Positions 44,194 through 54,184 of a stretch of 64,000 nt of DNA are shown here, one piece after another. Origin of the DNA: an uncultured Bacteroidales bacterium (GTDB lineage: Bacteria > Bacteroidota > Bacteroidia > Bacteroidales > FEN-979); the NCBI GenBank assembly GCA_903887775.1, contig CAISRB010000007.1, positions 310,001-374,000 of the forward strand, written 5' to 3'. Position numbers and translations under genes: made by a program. Each line of letters begins with the position of its first letter. Positions within the stretch are counted from its first letter, which is position 1. The notes beneath the pieces were generated by a model, which saw only the letters and a program-made list of their open reading frames with translations, had not been told where the DNA came from and did not search any database.

Positions 44194-45699
44194 TTACCCG
44201 CAGTGTAAAAATGTATTCACGAGCTTCAGTATCTCCTTTTCATTATCCTTGATCGACTCACGCAGGAACTCATCATTATAACTGCGTAGTTTTTTAATGA
44301 TGCCGTCGATCACCAGGGGCGGGAAAACGCCATCCTGCTCATAGATCGCCCGCTGTTTCTGTAAAATGCCGGCGCTTTTCCAGCAGGAATCAGGCAGGTG
44401 TTGAAGATCTTTCAGCCGCTGTTTGAATTTCTCATCAAAGATATTGATGTCAACATAGGTTTTTTTTGCATACTCCAGGGCTTCCTTCATTTTCAAGCCA
44501 TGCCTTGCAGCAACAGTAAGGCCTGCGAACAGGAGGTAGATATCGGCAGACCCGTCAGGGCATCGGAATTCGACCGTCTGGCGGCTTCCGAACCCTTTCT
44601 GAGTGTCTTTTTCATGCGGATTGGCATCGGTGATCATATCGTGTTTGCTGCCCCAGCCGAGGGGAACGCGAACAAGAACCGAACGGTTGCGATCGCCCCA
44701 GCAAATATTGGTCGGAGCCTCCTGGTGGGGAACCAGCCTGAAATATGAGGTGGGGATGGTATTGCCAAAGGCAGTGAGGGAAGGGGCAAGTTCAAGATAC
44801 CCTGCTATTGCCTGACGTGCCGTATCGGAGAGTTTCCCGTTGTCAAGCATCTGGCTCTTGTCGTTCTTCATCAGGCGGGTATGCACATGCAGGCCGCTTC
44901 CGGCTTTACCGGATGTAATCTTCGGCGCAAATGTGACAGTCACCCCGTATTTGTATGCCAGAGAACGGATGATCCATTTTGCGATCAGGATCTGTTCCGC
45001 CGCATCTTCAAGTTTCACCGGGATGAATTCGATTTCATTCTGCTCAAAACTCAGACCTGTTTCAGTGAAATTGCCTACTTCGGAATGTCCGTATTTGATG
45101 TAACCCCCGCAGTTGGCAATGGCTTTCATCGCTTCAAGCCTGAGGTTTTCCCATTTGCAGAATGGCGCCGATTCGTGATAGCCTTTCTGGTCGGCGGCTT
45201 CAAACAGGTTGTTTTTTTCCGAGATGACATAATATTCCAGCTCACCCATGACTTCAAACGAAAGGCCGGTCTCTTTTTTCAGGGCTTCATGCGACTTGCG
45301 CAGAATATACTCAGGGGAATTGGCAAAAGGCATTCCGTCTTTATCATAATAGGAGCACAGAATATCAATGGCCGGGAACTGGGAGAAGGGATTTACGAAA
45401 GCCGTCCTGTAACGCGGGATCACATATAAATCGGAAGATCCGGCCTCAACATAATGCGGGAAAAGACTGGAGCCATCAACGCGCTCCCCTGCGCTGAGTA
45501 TGCTGTCGAGGTGATTGCGGCTCTTGATCATGAAGTTCAGTGTCTTCAACCGCCCGTCGGCGCCTGCATAACGGAAATTAAGCATGCCGATTCCATTGGC
45601 TTCGATAAACCTGATGAGGTCGCTTTTTGTAAATTCTTCGGAAGGTTTGTCAAGAAACCGGATGAGGGGGTTAGGGTTCAGGTTTATCGCTTCGTTCAT
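44194..45699 (-). CDS. glnA: Glutamine synthetase
   Basis: 501 aa from ATG 45699 (MNEAINLNPNPLIRFL). This start is chosen over the ATG at 45726 because the -7 element at 45734-45741 leaves room for a leader only with the later start. The beta-Grasp N-domain contains GRLKTLNFMI and DGSSLFPHYVEAGSSDLYV. The catalytic domain has ELEYYV, KITSGKAGSGLHVHTRL (ammonium/ATP site), PTSYFRLVPHQEAPTN and RQTVEFRCPDGSADIYL. It makes glutamine from glutamate, ammonia and ATP. No adenylylation-type tail was recognised. Confidence 0.92.
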   Translation of the reverse strand: MNEAINLNPNPLIRFLDKPSEEFTKSDLIRFIEANGIGMLNFRYAGADGRLKTLNFMIKSRNHLDSILSAGERVDGSSLFPHYVEAGSSDLYVIPRYRTAFVNPFSQFPAIDILCSYYDKDGMPFANSPEYILRKSHEALKKETGLSFEVMGELEYYVISEKNNLFEAADQKGYHESAPFCKWENLRLEAMKAIANCGGYIKYGHSEVGNFTETGLSFEQNEIEFIPVKLEDAAEQILIAKWIIRSLAYKYGVTVTFAPKITSGKAGSGLHVHTRLMKNDKSQMLDNGKLSDTARQAIAGYLELAPSLTAFGNTIPTSYFRLVPHQEAPTNICWGDRNRSVLVRVPLGWGSKHDMITDANPHEKDTQKGFGSRQTVEFRCPDGSADIYLLFAGLTVAARHGLKMKEALEYAKKTYVDINIFDEKFKQRLKDLQHLPDSCWKSAGILQKQRAIYEQDGVFPPLVIDGIIKKLRSYNDEFLRESIKDNEKEILKLVNTFLHCG

Positions 45700-45733
45700 G
45701 TCAATTAGTTTTTGAAAAGTATTCAAAGGCTTG

Positions 45734-45741
45734 CAAAAGTA
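45734..45741 (-). promoter_or_regulatory. Putative -7 element TACTTTTG for glnA
   Basis: Minus-strand TACTTTTG, 34 nt upstream of ATG 45699. It is part of a back-to-back promoter pair with the terC element at 45753. Confidence 0.45.
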
Positions 45742-45752
45742 AGAATTTTCCG

Positions 45753-45760
45753 TAAATTTG
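45753..45760 (+). promoter_or_regulatory. Putative -7 element TAAATTTG for terC
   Basis: TAAATTTG, 28 nt before the terC ATG. Same motif and same spacing as the element at 25829. A TTGC at 45731 is a weak -33 candidate. Confidence 0.5.
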
Positions 45761-45788
45761 AGACACCATCAAACCATTCTGAAAGGCT

Positions 45789-46865
45789 ATGTCGGTTAAC
45801 CTGAATGAACTCGTTTTCTTTATATCTTTTCTTGTATTTATTGTAATGATGCTGATGATAGACCTTGGGGTCTTTCAGAAACATTCCCACACACTGAAGT
45901 TTAAAGAGTCTCTCGCCTGGACTCTGGTCTGGGTGAGCATTTCCTTTGCCTTCTTCCTACTCATCAGGTATCATGGCAACTGGATACACGGGGCCGACTC
46001 ACTGACCGCCATCCAGGAAAGGATAGACAAGTTCCATCATCCCATCAGCATCCAGGGCCTCAGCCTGGAAGATGCCATCAGCCGTTATAATAGAAATCTT
46101 TCTCTGGAATATCTTACGGGTTATCTTATTGAATATTCCCTTTCGGTGGATAACATTTTCGTGATTGTTCTGATCTTCATTTCCTTTAAGATCAAACCTT
46201 TTTATTATAAGAAGGTTTTGTTCTGGGGCATACTCGGCGCAGTTGTTATGAGGTTCCTTTTCATTTTTGTTTCTGCTGTGCTGATCCAGAGGTTTGAATG
46301 GTTCCTGTATGTCTTTGGGATCATGCTGGTCATCATAGGCCTTAAAATGGGATGGGAGTTTTTCCTGAGCAAAAAAGAGGAAAAAATTGATACCGAACAT
46401 CATCCTGTGGTCATCTTCATGTCAAAGTATTTCCGTGTTACGAAGGAAGATCATGATGAGAAATTCTGGATCAACCGCAGTGGTAAGATCTTCTTCACAC
46501 CTTTGTTCCTGGTCCTTCTGATCATTGAACTTTCGGATGTGCTTTTTGCCGTGGACTCAGTGCCGGCCGTTTTTTCGGTGACACTGGATCCTTACATTGT
46601 CTTTTTTTCGAACATCTTTGCCATTCTTGGCCTGCGTTCACTGTTCTTCCTGGTCATGGATGTGATGAACCGTTTTCATTACCTTAAACTCGGCCTGGCC
46701 GTTTTACTCAGTTTTGTCGGGGTGAAGATGCTGGGAACACATTTTTATAAACTCAGCACCAATTATTCCCTGCTGATCATTGCTTCAATCCTTGCCTTTA
46801 GTATAATTGCATCATTAATCCGTTCTGTTATTATAGAAAAATCTCATGAAAAAAGATTCAGGTAA
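45789..46865 (+). CDS. TerC/Alx-family integral membrane protein
   Basis: 358 aa with about nine helices. TerC signatures are DLGVFQKHSHTLKFKESLAW, EYLTGYLIEYSLSVDNIFV and ELSDVLFAVDSVPAVFSVTLDPYIVFFSNIFAILGLRSL (read as consecutive segments), with intramembrane acidic residues. Alx/TerC proteins export manganese or handle metal and pH stress. Its last 20 nt overlap the start of the hybrid kinase gene, so the two are probably co-expressed. Confidence 0.93.
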   Translation: MSVNLNELVFFISFLVFIVMMLMIDLGVFQKHSHTLKFKESLAWTLVWVSISFAFFLLIRYHGNWIHGADSLTAIQERIDKFHHPISIQGLSLEDAISRYNRNLSLEYLTGYLIEYSLSVDNIFVIVLIFISFKIKPFYYKKVLFWGILGAVVMRFLFIFVSAVLIQRFEWFLYVFGIMLVIIGLKMGWEFFLSKKEEKIDTEHHPVVIFMSKYFRVTKEDHDEKFWINRSGKIFFTPLFLVLLIIELSDVLFAVDSVPAVFSVTLDPYIVFFSNIFAILGLRSLFFLVMDVMNRFHYLKLGLAVLLSFVGVKMLGTHFYKLSTNYSLLIIASILAFSIIASLIRSVIIEKSHEKRFR

Positions 46866-49800
46866 AATAAAAAAGTTCAGGCTTTCCCCCCGAAAAAGCC
46901 TGGGCGCAAGGCTTCTGCTCTGGTTTTTCGCAGTCTCGGTTCTACCCCTGCTGATCATTATCGCCGTCGGCATGCCGTTTACCTATAAAACATCCCGTGA
47001 GGCAGCCGTCAAAACACTCACATTTTCATTCAACCAGAAATACGAACAGATAAACACCTATTTTCATGAACTTATCCAGCATACCACTGTTAGGAACCGG
47101 CTGGATTTTGTCCTTCCGTTAATAAGGCAAATCAATGCCGAAAGCGAAAAATCGGCTAAACCTTTCTCGGGTTTTGTTCAGACCGAAGAGTACAAAAAAA
47201 TTATTGGCCCATACGAAGCAGATTTTCAAAGAATCGCAAATGAAGGAGAGATCTTTAATGTTTTCCTGCTCGGTACGGATGGAACCATATTGTATACGAT
47301 AAACAACGGGGATGAACTAGGAAAGAGTATTAATGAGAATGTTTTGAGGAACTCAATACTGGGTTCGGGTTTTCAGAAAGTAAGAACAGCTAAGAATATA
47401 AGGCTTTCGGATGTCGGGTTGTTTGGGAAAAATAATCTGGCCTGCTTTTTCCTGATCAATCCTTTGATGGAAGACAACTCAGTAAAAGGATACCTTGCTT
47501 TTCAGGTGTCGATGGACAGCCTGAACAGGCTTCTTTCTTCTGAAAGCAAACTGGGTTTAACCGCCAGATCTTATCTTTTAGGCGAGGGAATGAAGGTTCT
47601 TGCCAGCAGTAATCCGGATGATCCGAAATATGCCTTGTTTAAACATATTACGAACACAGAGGCCGGAAAACAGTTTGCCATTATAAGATCAGGAAAGGCT
47701 GATAATAATAACGAAGGAAATATTGTATCGGAATACAAGGATGCCGATAATGCCGATGTCCTAGGGAGTTGTATGCCCCTGAGCGGTCTTCAGAAATACG
47801 GGCAGAATTATCTACTTGTACAGGAGATGGGAGCGGATGAGGCGAAAGGCGCAAATATGCAGATCATTATTGTGATGCTCAGCCTGATCATTACCATCCT
47901 TGTTTTTGTGATCATTGCTTCGCTGGTTCTGGCAAGACGGATTGTAAATCCGATAAACCTGTTGTCGAATTGGGCAGGCGCTGTTGCGGAAGGCGACCTT
48001 TCATATCACGATGTTATCGCTTCAGATGATGAAATAGGAAAACTAAGCTCGAGTTTTCGTTCGGTTGTTGATTCTTTCCGTGAAATTTCAGAAGTATCGG
48101 GTTCAATGGCGATAGGAGATTTTGATAAGAAAGTTACTGAAAGAGGGCCTAAAGACCTGCTTGGGAAGTCGGTCAATGAAATGCTCGAAAGCTTCAAGAC
48201 GGTTATAAAACAAGCTACCCGTATCTCTGAAGGAGATTACACCCATGAGATTCAGCCGCGTGGCGACAAGGACAGCCTGGGTATGGCGCTTCAGGTAATG
48301 ACCCGGACCCTGAGAAAAAATTCCGAAGACATGAACCGCCAGGACTGGCTGAAATCGGGCATGGCCGAGCTAAGTACGAAGCTTAGTGGTGATCAGTCGA
48401 TCAATGACCTCACACAGGAACTGATCAAATTCCTTGTGAAATATCTTGACGGACAAATGGGATTGTTTTACCTGTTCGATGAAAAGGAAGATCTCAATCT
48501 TGCCGCTACCTACGCTTTTCATGACCGTAAAGGAAATTTCAGCAGGCTGAAGCTAGGGGAAGGCCTGGTTGGCCAGGCTGCCCTGGAGAAAGAGATCATT
48601 GTTTTTAAGGATATTCCGGAAGATGCCCCAATGCTCAATTTCGGAGTGGATGAGAAAATCCCTTCGCACTTCATCATTGCGCCCCTCGTATTCGAAAAAC
48701 TTCTGCTTGGGGTAGTCCAGGTCGGGAAGCTTGAACCATTCAGCGAGATGCAGAGAAAGTTTATCGAACAGGTGATTGAACCTGCTTCTATTGCCCTGAA
48801 TACGGCCAGTTCACGGTCAAAGGTGAAAAAGCTTCTCGATCAGACCCAGCAACAGGCCGAACGTTTGCAGGTACAGCAGGAAGAACTTCGTCAGACCAAC
48901 GAAGAACTTGAAGAGCAGACAAAAGCACTCAGGAGTTCCGAGGAAGCCTTGCAGGCACAGCAGGAGGAACTGCGTGTGATCAATGAAGAACTCCAGGAAC
49001 GCACAAAGGCCCTCGAAGACCAGAGAGATGACATCCGCACGAAAAATACGGAACTCACAAGGGCAAGGAATGAAATTGAAGAAAAGGCAAAAGACCTCGA
49101 GGTGGCCAGCAAATATAAATCTGAGTTCCTTGCGAACATGTCGCACGAGCTCAGGACCCCTCTTAACAGTATTATCGTTTTGTCACAGCTGTTATCTGAG
49201 AATAAAAAACAGAACCTCACTGACAAGCAGATCGAATATGCGAACACGATCAATAGTTCGGGAAGCGACCTTCTCGACCTTATAAATGAGATCCTGGACC
49301 TGAGTAAGATCGAGGCCGGCCGCGTCGAACTTCATCCTGAGACCATCGATCTGAATGAAACGCTTACCCAGATGGATTCATTTTTCAAACCAATGGTTGA
49401 AAAGAAAGGCCTGAGTTTCAGTTTGCATATTGATGAAAAACTGCCTGCCAGTATCTTTGTGGATAACCAGAGACTGCAGCAGATCCTGAAGAACCTGTTG
49501 TCGAATGCCCTGAAATTTACTGAGAAAGGGACAGTGCAACTGGATGTCAGGAGACCGCTTGACGAGCCGGAGCTCAGACGGACCGGGCTTGACCCTGAAA
49601 CCTCGCTTGCCTTTACAGTGAGCGACACGGGGATCGGCATTCCGAAAGACAAACTCAAGATTATCTTCGAAGCCTTCCAGCAGGCCGATGGAACGACCAG
49701 CAGACGTTTCGGGGGAACCGGCCTGGGACTTACAATTTCACGTTCATTTGCCCAGGTGATGGGAGGCGAAATACAGCTGATGAGCGAAGAGGGGAAAGGC

Positions 49801-51150
49801 TCGATGTTCACGCTTCTTCTTCCGCAAAAATTTGAAGAAGGCAGAAAAAAACCAGGTGTTCAAAAACCTTCACCCCAGCCTGCTCTTATAACTCCGCCTG
49901 AGCCAAAACCAATTCTGGCAAGGGCTATGGCAAATGAGAATCCCGCGAATGACGACAGGGATACCCTTCAGACAGGTGATAAGGTACTGCTCATCATTGA
50001 AGACGATCCCTCTTTTTCAAAGATATTGTCTGACCTGGCCGAAGAAAAAGGATATAAGTGCCTGATCGCGATGGACGGGGAAAGCGGTTTATACCTGGCC
50101 GACCTTCATGTACCCAGCGCCATTATACTCGATATCGGTCTGCCTGGCATCGACGGCTGGGAAGTCATGAAGCGTTTGCACCAGGATGCCAAAACAAGAC
50201 ATATCCCGGTCCATTTTATCTCGGCGATGGATAAGTCAAGGGAAGCCCTGCAAATGGGCGCCATCGGCTATCTTACAAAACCTGTAAGCATTGACAAACT
50301 AAGGGATGCATTCGGGCATATCGAGGATGTCATCTCGAAACCCATGAAGAAGCTGTTGATCGTTGACGACGACAAAGCAACACGCATGAGCATTGTAAGT
50401 CTTATCGGCAACGGTGACGTTACAACCACATCAGTTGGAGGAGGAGTGGAAGCTTATAAGTTGCTTGAAAAGGAGAATTTCGATTGCCTGATCCTTGACC
50501 TGGGGCTTCAGGATATGAGCGGGTTCGACCTGATTGAAAAAATACGCCTGAACAACAAGCTGGCAAGCCTGCCTGTTATTATTTATACAGGCAAGGACCT
50601 TACAAGGGAAGAAGAAGACAAGCTGCAAAAATATGCCGACAGCATTATTATAAAAGGGATACGTTCGCCTGAACGACTGCTTGCCGAGACCTCGCTCTTC
50701 CTTCACAGGGTGGAAGCCAACCTGCCGAAGGAGAAGCAGGAAATGATCAGGATGATGTATAACCTGGAAGATGTTTTTCATGACCGTACTGTTTTGGTGG
50801 TGGATGACGACTCGAGAAATGTCTTTGCGATCACTGCTGTTCTGGAGGAGAGAGGGATGAAAGTCATCCCGGCGGGGAACGGGCGTGAAGGGATTGACAA
50901 GCTGCATACCCATCCTGAAATTGACCTGGTCCTGATGGATATCATGATGCCCGAAATGGATGGCTACGAAGCCATCGGGATCATCAGGAAGAGCCCGAAA
51001 CATGAACACCTGCCGATCATTGCCCTTACTGCAAAAGCAATGAAAGAGGACAGGGACAATTGTATTGAAGCCGGGGCCAACGATTACCTGGCCAAGCCGG
51101 TTGACAGTCAAAAACTCTTATCTTTGTTAAGGGTATGGTTGTATAAATGA
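46846..51150 (+). CDS. Large hybrid sensor histidine kinase with three receiver domains
   Basis: 1434 aa. Order: TM1 (about residues 22-44), periplasmic Cache-like sensor (to about 340), TM2 (344-366), HAMP plus a second HAMP-like segment (370-490), GAF (about 520-650). A coiled coil of QQEELRQTNEELEEQ-type repeats (665-755) follows. HisKA has phospho-acceptor H767 (NMSHELRTPLNS), and HATPase_c has SDTGIGIPKDK and GGTGLGLTIS (about 880-1000). Three receivers have phospho-acceptor aspartates D1096, D1218 and D1365. It probably integrates an extracellular and an intracellular cue. It overlaps terC and is followed 4 nt later by cheR. Confidence 0.93.
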   Translation: MKKDSGKIKKFRLSPRKSLGARLLLWFFAVSVLPLLIIIAVGMPFTYKTSREAAVKTLTFSFNQKYEQINTYFHELIQHTTVRNRLDFVLPLIRQINAESEKSAKPFSGFVQTEEYKKIIGPYEADFQRIANEGEIFNVFLLGTDGTILYTINNGDELGKSINENVLRNSILGSGFQKVRTAKNIRLSDVGLFGKNNLACFFLINPLMEDNSVKGYLAFQVSMDSLNRLLSSESKLGLTARSYLLGEGMKVLASSNPDDPKYALFKHITNTEAGKQFAIIRSGKADNNNEGNIVSEYKDADNADVLGSCMPLSGLQKYGQNYLLVQEMGADEAKGANMQIIIVMLSLIITILVFVIIASLVLARRIVNPINLLSNWAGAVAEGDLSYHDVIASDDEIGKLSSSFRSVVDSFREISEVSGSMAIGDFDKKVTERGPKDLLGKSVNEMLESFKTVIKQATRISEGDYTHEIQPRGDKDSLGMALQVMTRTLRKNSEDMNRQDWLKSGMAELSTKLSGDQSINDLTQELIKFLVKYLDGQMGLFYLFDEKEDLNLAATYAFHDRKGNFSRLKLGEGLVGQAALEKEIIVFKDIPEDAPMLNFGVDEKIPSHFIIAPLVFEKLLLGVVQVGKLEPFSEMQRKFIEQVIEPASIALNTASSRSKVKKLLDQTQQQAERLQVQQEELRQTNEELEEQTKALRSSEEALQAQQEELRVINEELQERTKALEDQRDDIRTKNTELTRARNEIEEKAKDLEVASKYKSEFLANMSHELRTPLNSIIVLSQLLSENKKQNLTDKQIEYANTINSSGSDLLDLINEILDLSKIEAGRVELHPETIDLNETLTQMDSFFKPMVEKKGLSFSLHIDEKLPASIFVDNQRLQQILKNLLSNALKFTEKGTVQLDVRRPLDEPELRRTGLDPETSLAFTVSDTGIGIPKDKLKIIFEAFQQADGTTSRRFGGTGLGLTISRSFAQVMGGEIQLMSEEGKGSMFTLLLPQKFEEGRKKPGVQKPSPQPALITPPEPKPILARAMANENPANDDRDTLQTGDKVLLIIEDDPSFSKILSDLAEEKGYKCLIAMDGESGLYLADLHVPSAIILDIGLPGIDGWEVMKRLHQDAKTRHIPVHFISAMDKSREALQMGAIGYLTKPVSIDKLRDAFGHIEDVISKPMKKLLIVDDDKATRMSIVSLIGNGDVTTTSVGGGVEAYKLLEKENFDCLILDLGLQDMSGFDLIEKIRLNNKLASLPVIIYTGKDLTREEEDKLQKYADSIIIKGIRSPERLLAETSLFLHRVEANLPKEKQEMIRMMYNLEDVFHDRTVLVVDDDSRNVFAITAVLEERGMKVIPAGNGREGIDKLHTHPEIDLVLMDIMMPEMDGYEAIGIIRKSPKHEHLPIIALTAKAMKEDRDNCIEAGANDYLAKPVDSQKLLSLLRVWLYK

Positions 51151-51154
51151 GGTT

Positions 51155-52000
51155 ATGAAGAAGTCCCAGGAAGAGCAGTTGGAAATCCAGGATATCGAGA
51201 TCAGGCTTTTAGTCCAGGCCATCTATGAGAAATATGGATATGACTTTCGCAATTATTCCCAGGCTCATATCAAGCGCAGGATAGTGAACCGTTTCCATCT
51301 TTCGGGAATGAGCTCCATTTCCCAGATGATTCACGAATCCCTGGTTAACCATAAGTTTGTGGATCAGTTGCTGATGGACCTCTCAATCAATGTAACTGAG
51401 ATGTTCCGTGATCCTTCCTTCTATAAAGCGATACGTGTACATGTAATCCCGTTACTGAAAACTTACCCGTTCATCAAGATCTGGCATGCCGGCTGCTCAA
51501 GCGGGGAAGAAGTGTATTCAATGGCTATACTGCTGAAAGAAGAAGGCTTATATAGCAGGACCCAGATCTATGCCACGGATTTCAACCCGGTCATCATAAA
51601 GCAGGCCAAAGACGGCATCTATCCTATAAGCCGGATGAAGGAATTTACCCTGAATTACCAGAGAGCAGGGGGCAAAGCTTCCTTCTCGGATTACTACACT
51701 GCGAATTACGAATCAGCCAAACTGCTTGATTCGTTTAAGAAAAACATCGTATTTGCGACGCACAACCTCGTCACCGATTCAGTATTTGCTGAAGTCCACA
51801 TGGTGGTTTGCAGGAATGTATTGATCTATTTCGACCGCAAGCTGCAGGATAAGGTGATCGGCCTCTTTGCAGATTCTCTTGCCGGGGGTGGTGTGCTTTG
51901 CCTTGGATCAAAAGAAAATCTGCAGTTTTCGGGTTATTACAATAACTTTGACGGACTTGTGACCGGGGAGAGAATTTATATCAAACATTACCAGGAATGA
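51155..52000 (+). CDS. cheR: CheR-type protein-glutamate O-methyltransferase
   Basis: 281 aa. The N-terminal helical CheR domain has YGYDFRNYSQAHIKRRI. The SAM-binding domain shows WHAGCSSGEEVYSMAILL and the hallmark VVCRNVLIYFDRKLQDKV, then LGSKENLQFSGY. CheR enzymes methylate chemoreceptor glutamates with S-adenosylmethionine. No methyl-accepting receptor is encoded here, so the substrate may be the coiled coil of the neighbouring kinase; this is inference. It overlaps cheB by 4 nt. Confidence 0.92.
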   Translation: MKKSQEEQLEIQDIEIRLLVQAIYEKYGYDFRNYSQAHIKRRIVNRFHLSGMSSISQMIHESLVNHKFVDQLLMDLSINVTEMFRDPSFYKAIRVHVIPLLKTYPFIKIWHAGCSSGEEVYSMAILLKEEGLYSRTQIYATDFNPVIIKQAKDGIYPISRMKEFTLNYQRAGGKASFSDYYTANYESAKLLDSFKKNIVFATHNLVTDSVFAEVHMVVCRNVLIYFDRKLQDKVIGLFADSLAGGGVLCLGSKENLQFSGYYNNFDGLVTGERIYIKHYQE

Positions 52001-52566
52001 CTCCTGCAAAGAAATATAAGGTGATTGTTATCGGATCTTCGGCAGGAGGTTTGAATGCGCTTAAAACACTGCTGAGGAACCTTGACAAAGGGTTTAGAAT
52101 TCCTGTTATCATCGTTCAGCATATTAGTCCCGACTCGGAGAATTACTTGATCCATATCCTTAATGACCTGAACCGCTTAAAAGTCAAGGAAGCCGATGAG
52201 AAGGAACATCTTCAGCCCGGTTATGCATATGTGGCACCTCCGAATTATCATTTGCTGATTGAACCTGACCAGACCTTCACTCTCACGATTGATGAACGGG
52301 TGAATTATGCACGGCCATCCATCGACGTGTTGTTTGAGACGGCTGCCGAGGTTTTCCGCGAACACCTGATCGGCATCATTCTCACCGGGGCAAATAATGA
52401 CGGCAGCCACGGGCTTAAAAGGATCAAGGAATTAGGAGGAATGGCCATTGTCCAGGACCCGGAAACTGCCGAAGTCGACTCGATGCCGAAAGCCGCTGTG
52501 GCGGCCTGCGCTGTTGATCATGTACTTTCTCTTGAAGAAATTTCAGCATTTTTGAATAAGCTGTAG
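51997..52566 (+). CDS. cheB: CheB-type methylesterase, receiver-less
   Basis: 189 aa, only the catalytic domain. The triad is visible: S15 (IGSSAGG), H42 (VQHIS) and D135 (TGANNDGSHGL). GGMAIVQDPETAEVDSMPKAA closes the active site. It lacks the N-terminal receiver that gates ordinary CheB, so control may come from protein contacts with the flanking kinases. It is translationally coupled to cheR. Confidence 0.92.
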   Translation: MTPAKKYKVIVIGSSAGGLNALKTLLRNLDKGFRIPVIIVQHISPDSENYLIHILNDLNRLKVKEADEKEHLQPGYAYVAPPNYHLLIEPDQTFTLTIDERVNYARPSIDVLFETAAEVFREHLIGIILTGANNDGSHGLKRIKELGGMAIVQDPETAEVDSMPKAAVAACAVDHVLSLEEISAFLNKL

Positions 52567-52591
52567 TTTGAATGCAATAAACAGTATATCT

Positions 52592-54184
52592 ATGAGCCCT
52601 AAACCTAAAATTCTTATTGTCGATGACAATGTCAGCAATATACTGGTCATTGAAGAATTGCTCGGCGACCTGGATGTTGAGCTGATCAGGGCCAAATCAG
52701 GCCTGGAAGCCATTGAGAAGGCCAAACAGCAGGAGTTTGCGCTGATCCTTATGGATGTGCAGATGCCGGGAATGGACGGGTTTGAAACCGTTGAAATCAT
52801 CCGCCAGGATGAAAAAACTTTATTGTTGCCGATCATTTACATCACCGCCATCTACAATGAGAATTATTACAGGACGAAAGGAATCAAAACGGGAGCTGTG
52901 GATTTTATTACGAAACCCATCATTCCCGACCTGTTCATCGGAAAGGTCACACTGTTTGTCAACCTTTACAAACAACGGATGATTCTTGAGCAGGAAGTTC
53001 AGAAAAGAAAGGAAGCGGAGGAGGAGATGAAACTGGCCCGGGACCTGGCCAGGCAGGCGGCACAGTCGAAGCAGCTTTTTTTATCAACGATGAGCCACGA
53101 GATCCGGACTCCCCTGAATGCCATAGTGAATACGGCTAAACTTCTGAAAGAGGAGAACCCAAGGGATGACCAGATTGAGGATATTGAGATCCTTGAATTC
53201 TCGGCAGAGAACCTCCTTCACCTGATCAACGACATTCTTGATTTTTCGAAGATCGATGCAGGGAAGATAGAATTCGAAGCGATTGAGTTTGAGATCAGGA
53301 AGCTGATGAATGGGATCCATCAGAGTTTTGATTACCATGCTACATCAAAGGAAATTACACTTGAATTTACTGTTGCACAGGATGTTCCCGCGGTCATTGT
53401 TGGAGATTCTGCCCGGCTTTCACAGATCCTGATCAACATCGTAGGTAATGCCATCAAATTCACAGAAAAGGGCAAAGTTCTTGTTGAAGCTGCCTTCCTT
53501 GCAAAACGGGGCAATATTGTTGATCTCGTTCTGAGGGTGTCGGATTCAGGGATAGGGATCCCCGAAGATAAGATACAGTTCGTATTTGAGAGTTTCACCC
53601 AGGCATCCTCATCCACCACACGTAAATATGGCGGTACCGGACTCGGCCTTGCGATCACTAAAAAACTGGTTGAAATGCAGGGAGGGTCGATTAAGGTGAA
53701 AAGCAGGGAGGGGGAAGGGAGTATTTTTTCAGTGACTTTACCGTTTGTACTCAGTGAAAAAGAACACCTCGACGAAGATATGCTTATGAAAGCAACCTTC
53801 CAGAGCCTGGCCGGATTAAGGGTTTTGGTTGTTGAAGATAACCTTGTGAACCAGAAGATCGTATCGAAATTCCTCATGAAGTGGAATGTGAATGTGGATG
53901 TTGCCGAGAATGGGAAGATAGCTGTTGAAAAAGCAAGACGCAGCAGGTACGACCTGGTTTTGATGGATCTTCACATGCCCGAGATGAACGGGTATGATGC
54001 CACCCTCGAGATCAGGAAGATGGAGAATAATCCGAACAAAGACATTCCGATCATTGCACTCACCGCATCGGCATTTATTGAAGACCGTGAAAAAATATAC
54101 ACTTACGGCATGAGCGGATATATCATCAAACCGTTCAATCCTTCTGAATTATACTGGAAGATTGCACCGTTCATAAAGAAATAG
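52592..54184 (+). CDS. Soluble hybrid histidine kinase REC-HisKA-HATPase-REC
   Basis: 530 aa from ATG 52592 (MSPKPKILIVDDN). A TTG 8 codons earlier is less likely. The N-terminal receiver has D55 (LMDVQMPGMDG). A short coiled coil (about 130-160) leads to HisKA H169 (STMSHEIRTPLNAI). HATPase_c has SDSGIGIPEDK and GGTGLGLAITKKL, and a second receiver has D459 (LMDLHMPEMNG). No sensor or membrane segment is present. It may receive signals from the 1434-aa kinase through its N-terminal receiver. Last gene of the signalling cluster; heptamer repeats begin at its stop codon. Confidence 0.92.
   Translation: MSPKPKILIVDDNVSNILVIEELLGDLDVELIRAKSGLEAIEKAKQQEFALILMDVQMPGMDGFETVEIIRQDEKTLLLPIIYITAIYNENYYRTKGIKTGAVDFITKPIIPDLFIGKVTLFVNLYKQRMILEQEVQKRKEAEEEMKLARDLARQAAQSKQLFLSTMSHEIRTPLNAIVNTAKLLKEENPRDDQIEDIEILEFSAENLLHLINDILDFSKIDAGKIEFEAIEFEIRKLMNGIHQSFDYHATSKEITLEFTVAQDVPAVIVGDSARLSQILINIVGNAIKFTEKGKVLVEAAFLAKRGNIVDLVLRVSDSGIGIPEDKIQFVFESFTQASSSTTRKYGGTGLGLAITKKLVEMQGGSIKVKSREGEGSIFSVTLPFVLSEKEHLDEDMLMKATFQSLAGLRVLVVEDNLVNQKIVSKFLMKWNVNVDVAENGKIAVEKARRSRYDLVLMDLHMPEMNGYDATLEIRKMENNPNKDIPIIALTASAFIEDREKIYTYGMSGYIIKPFNPSELYWKIAPFIKK

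Noticed and set aside
49332-49811. 159-aa minus-strand ORF within the large kinase
   Set aside because: Shadow of the HATPase domain; no independent motif.
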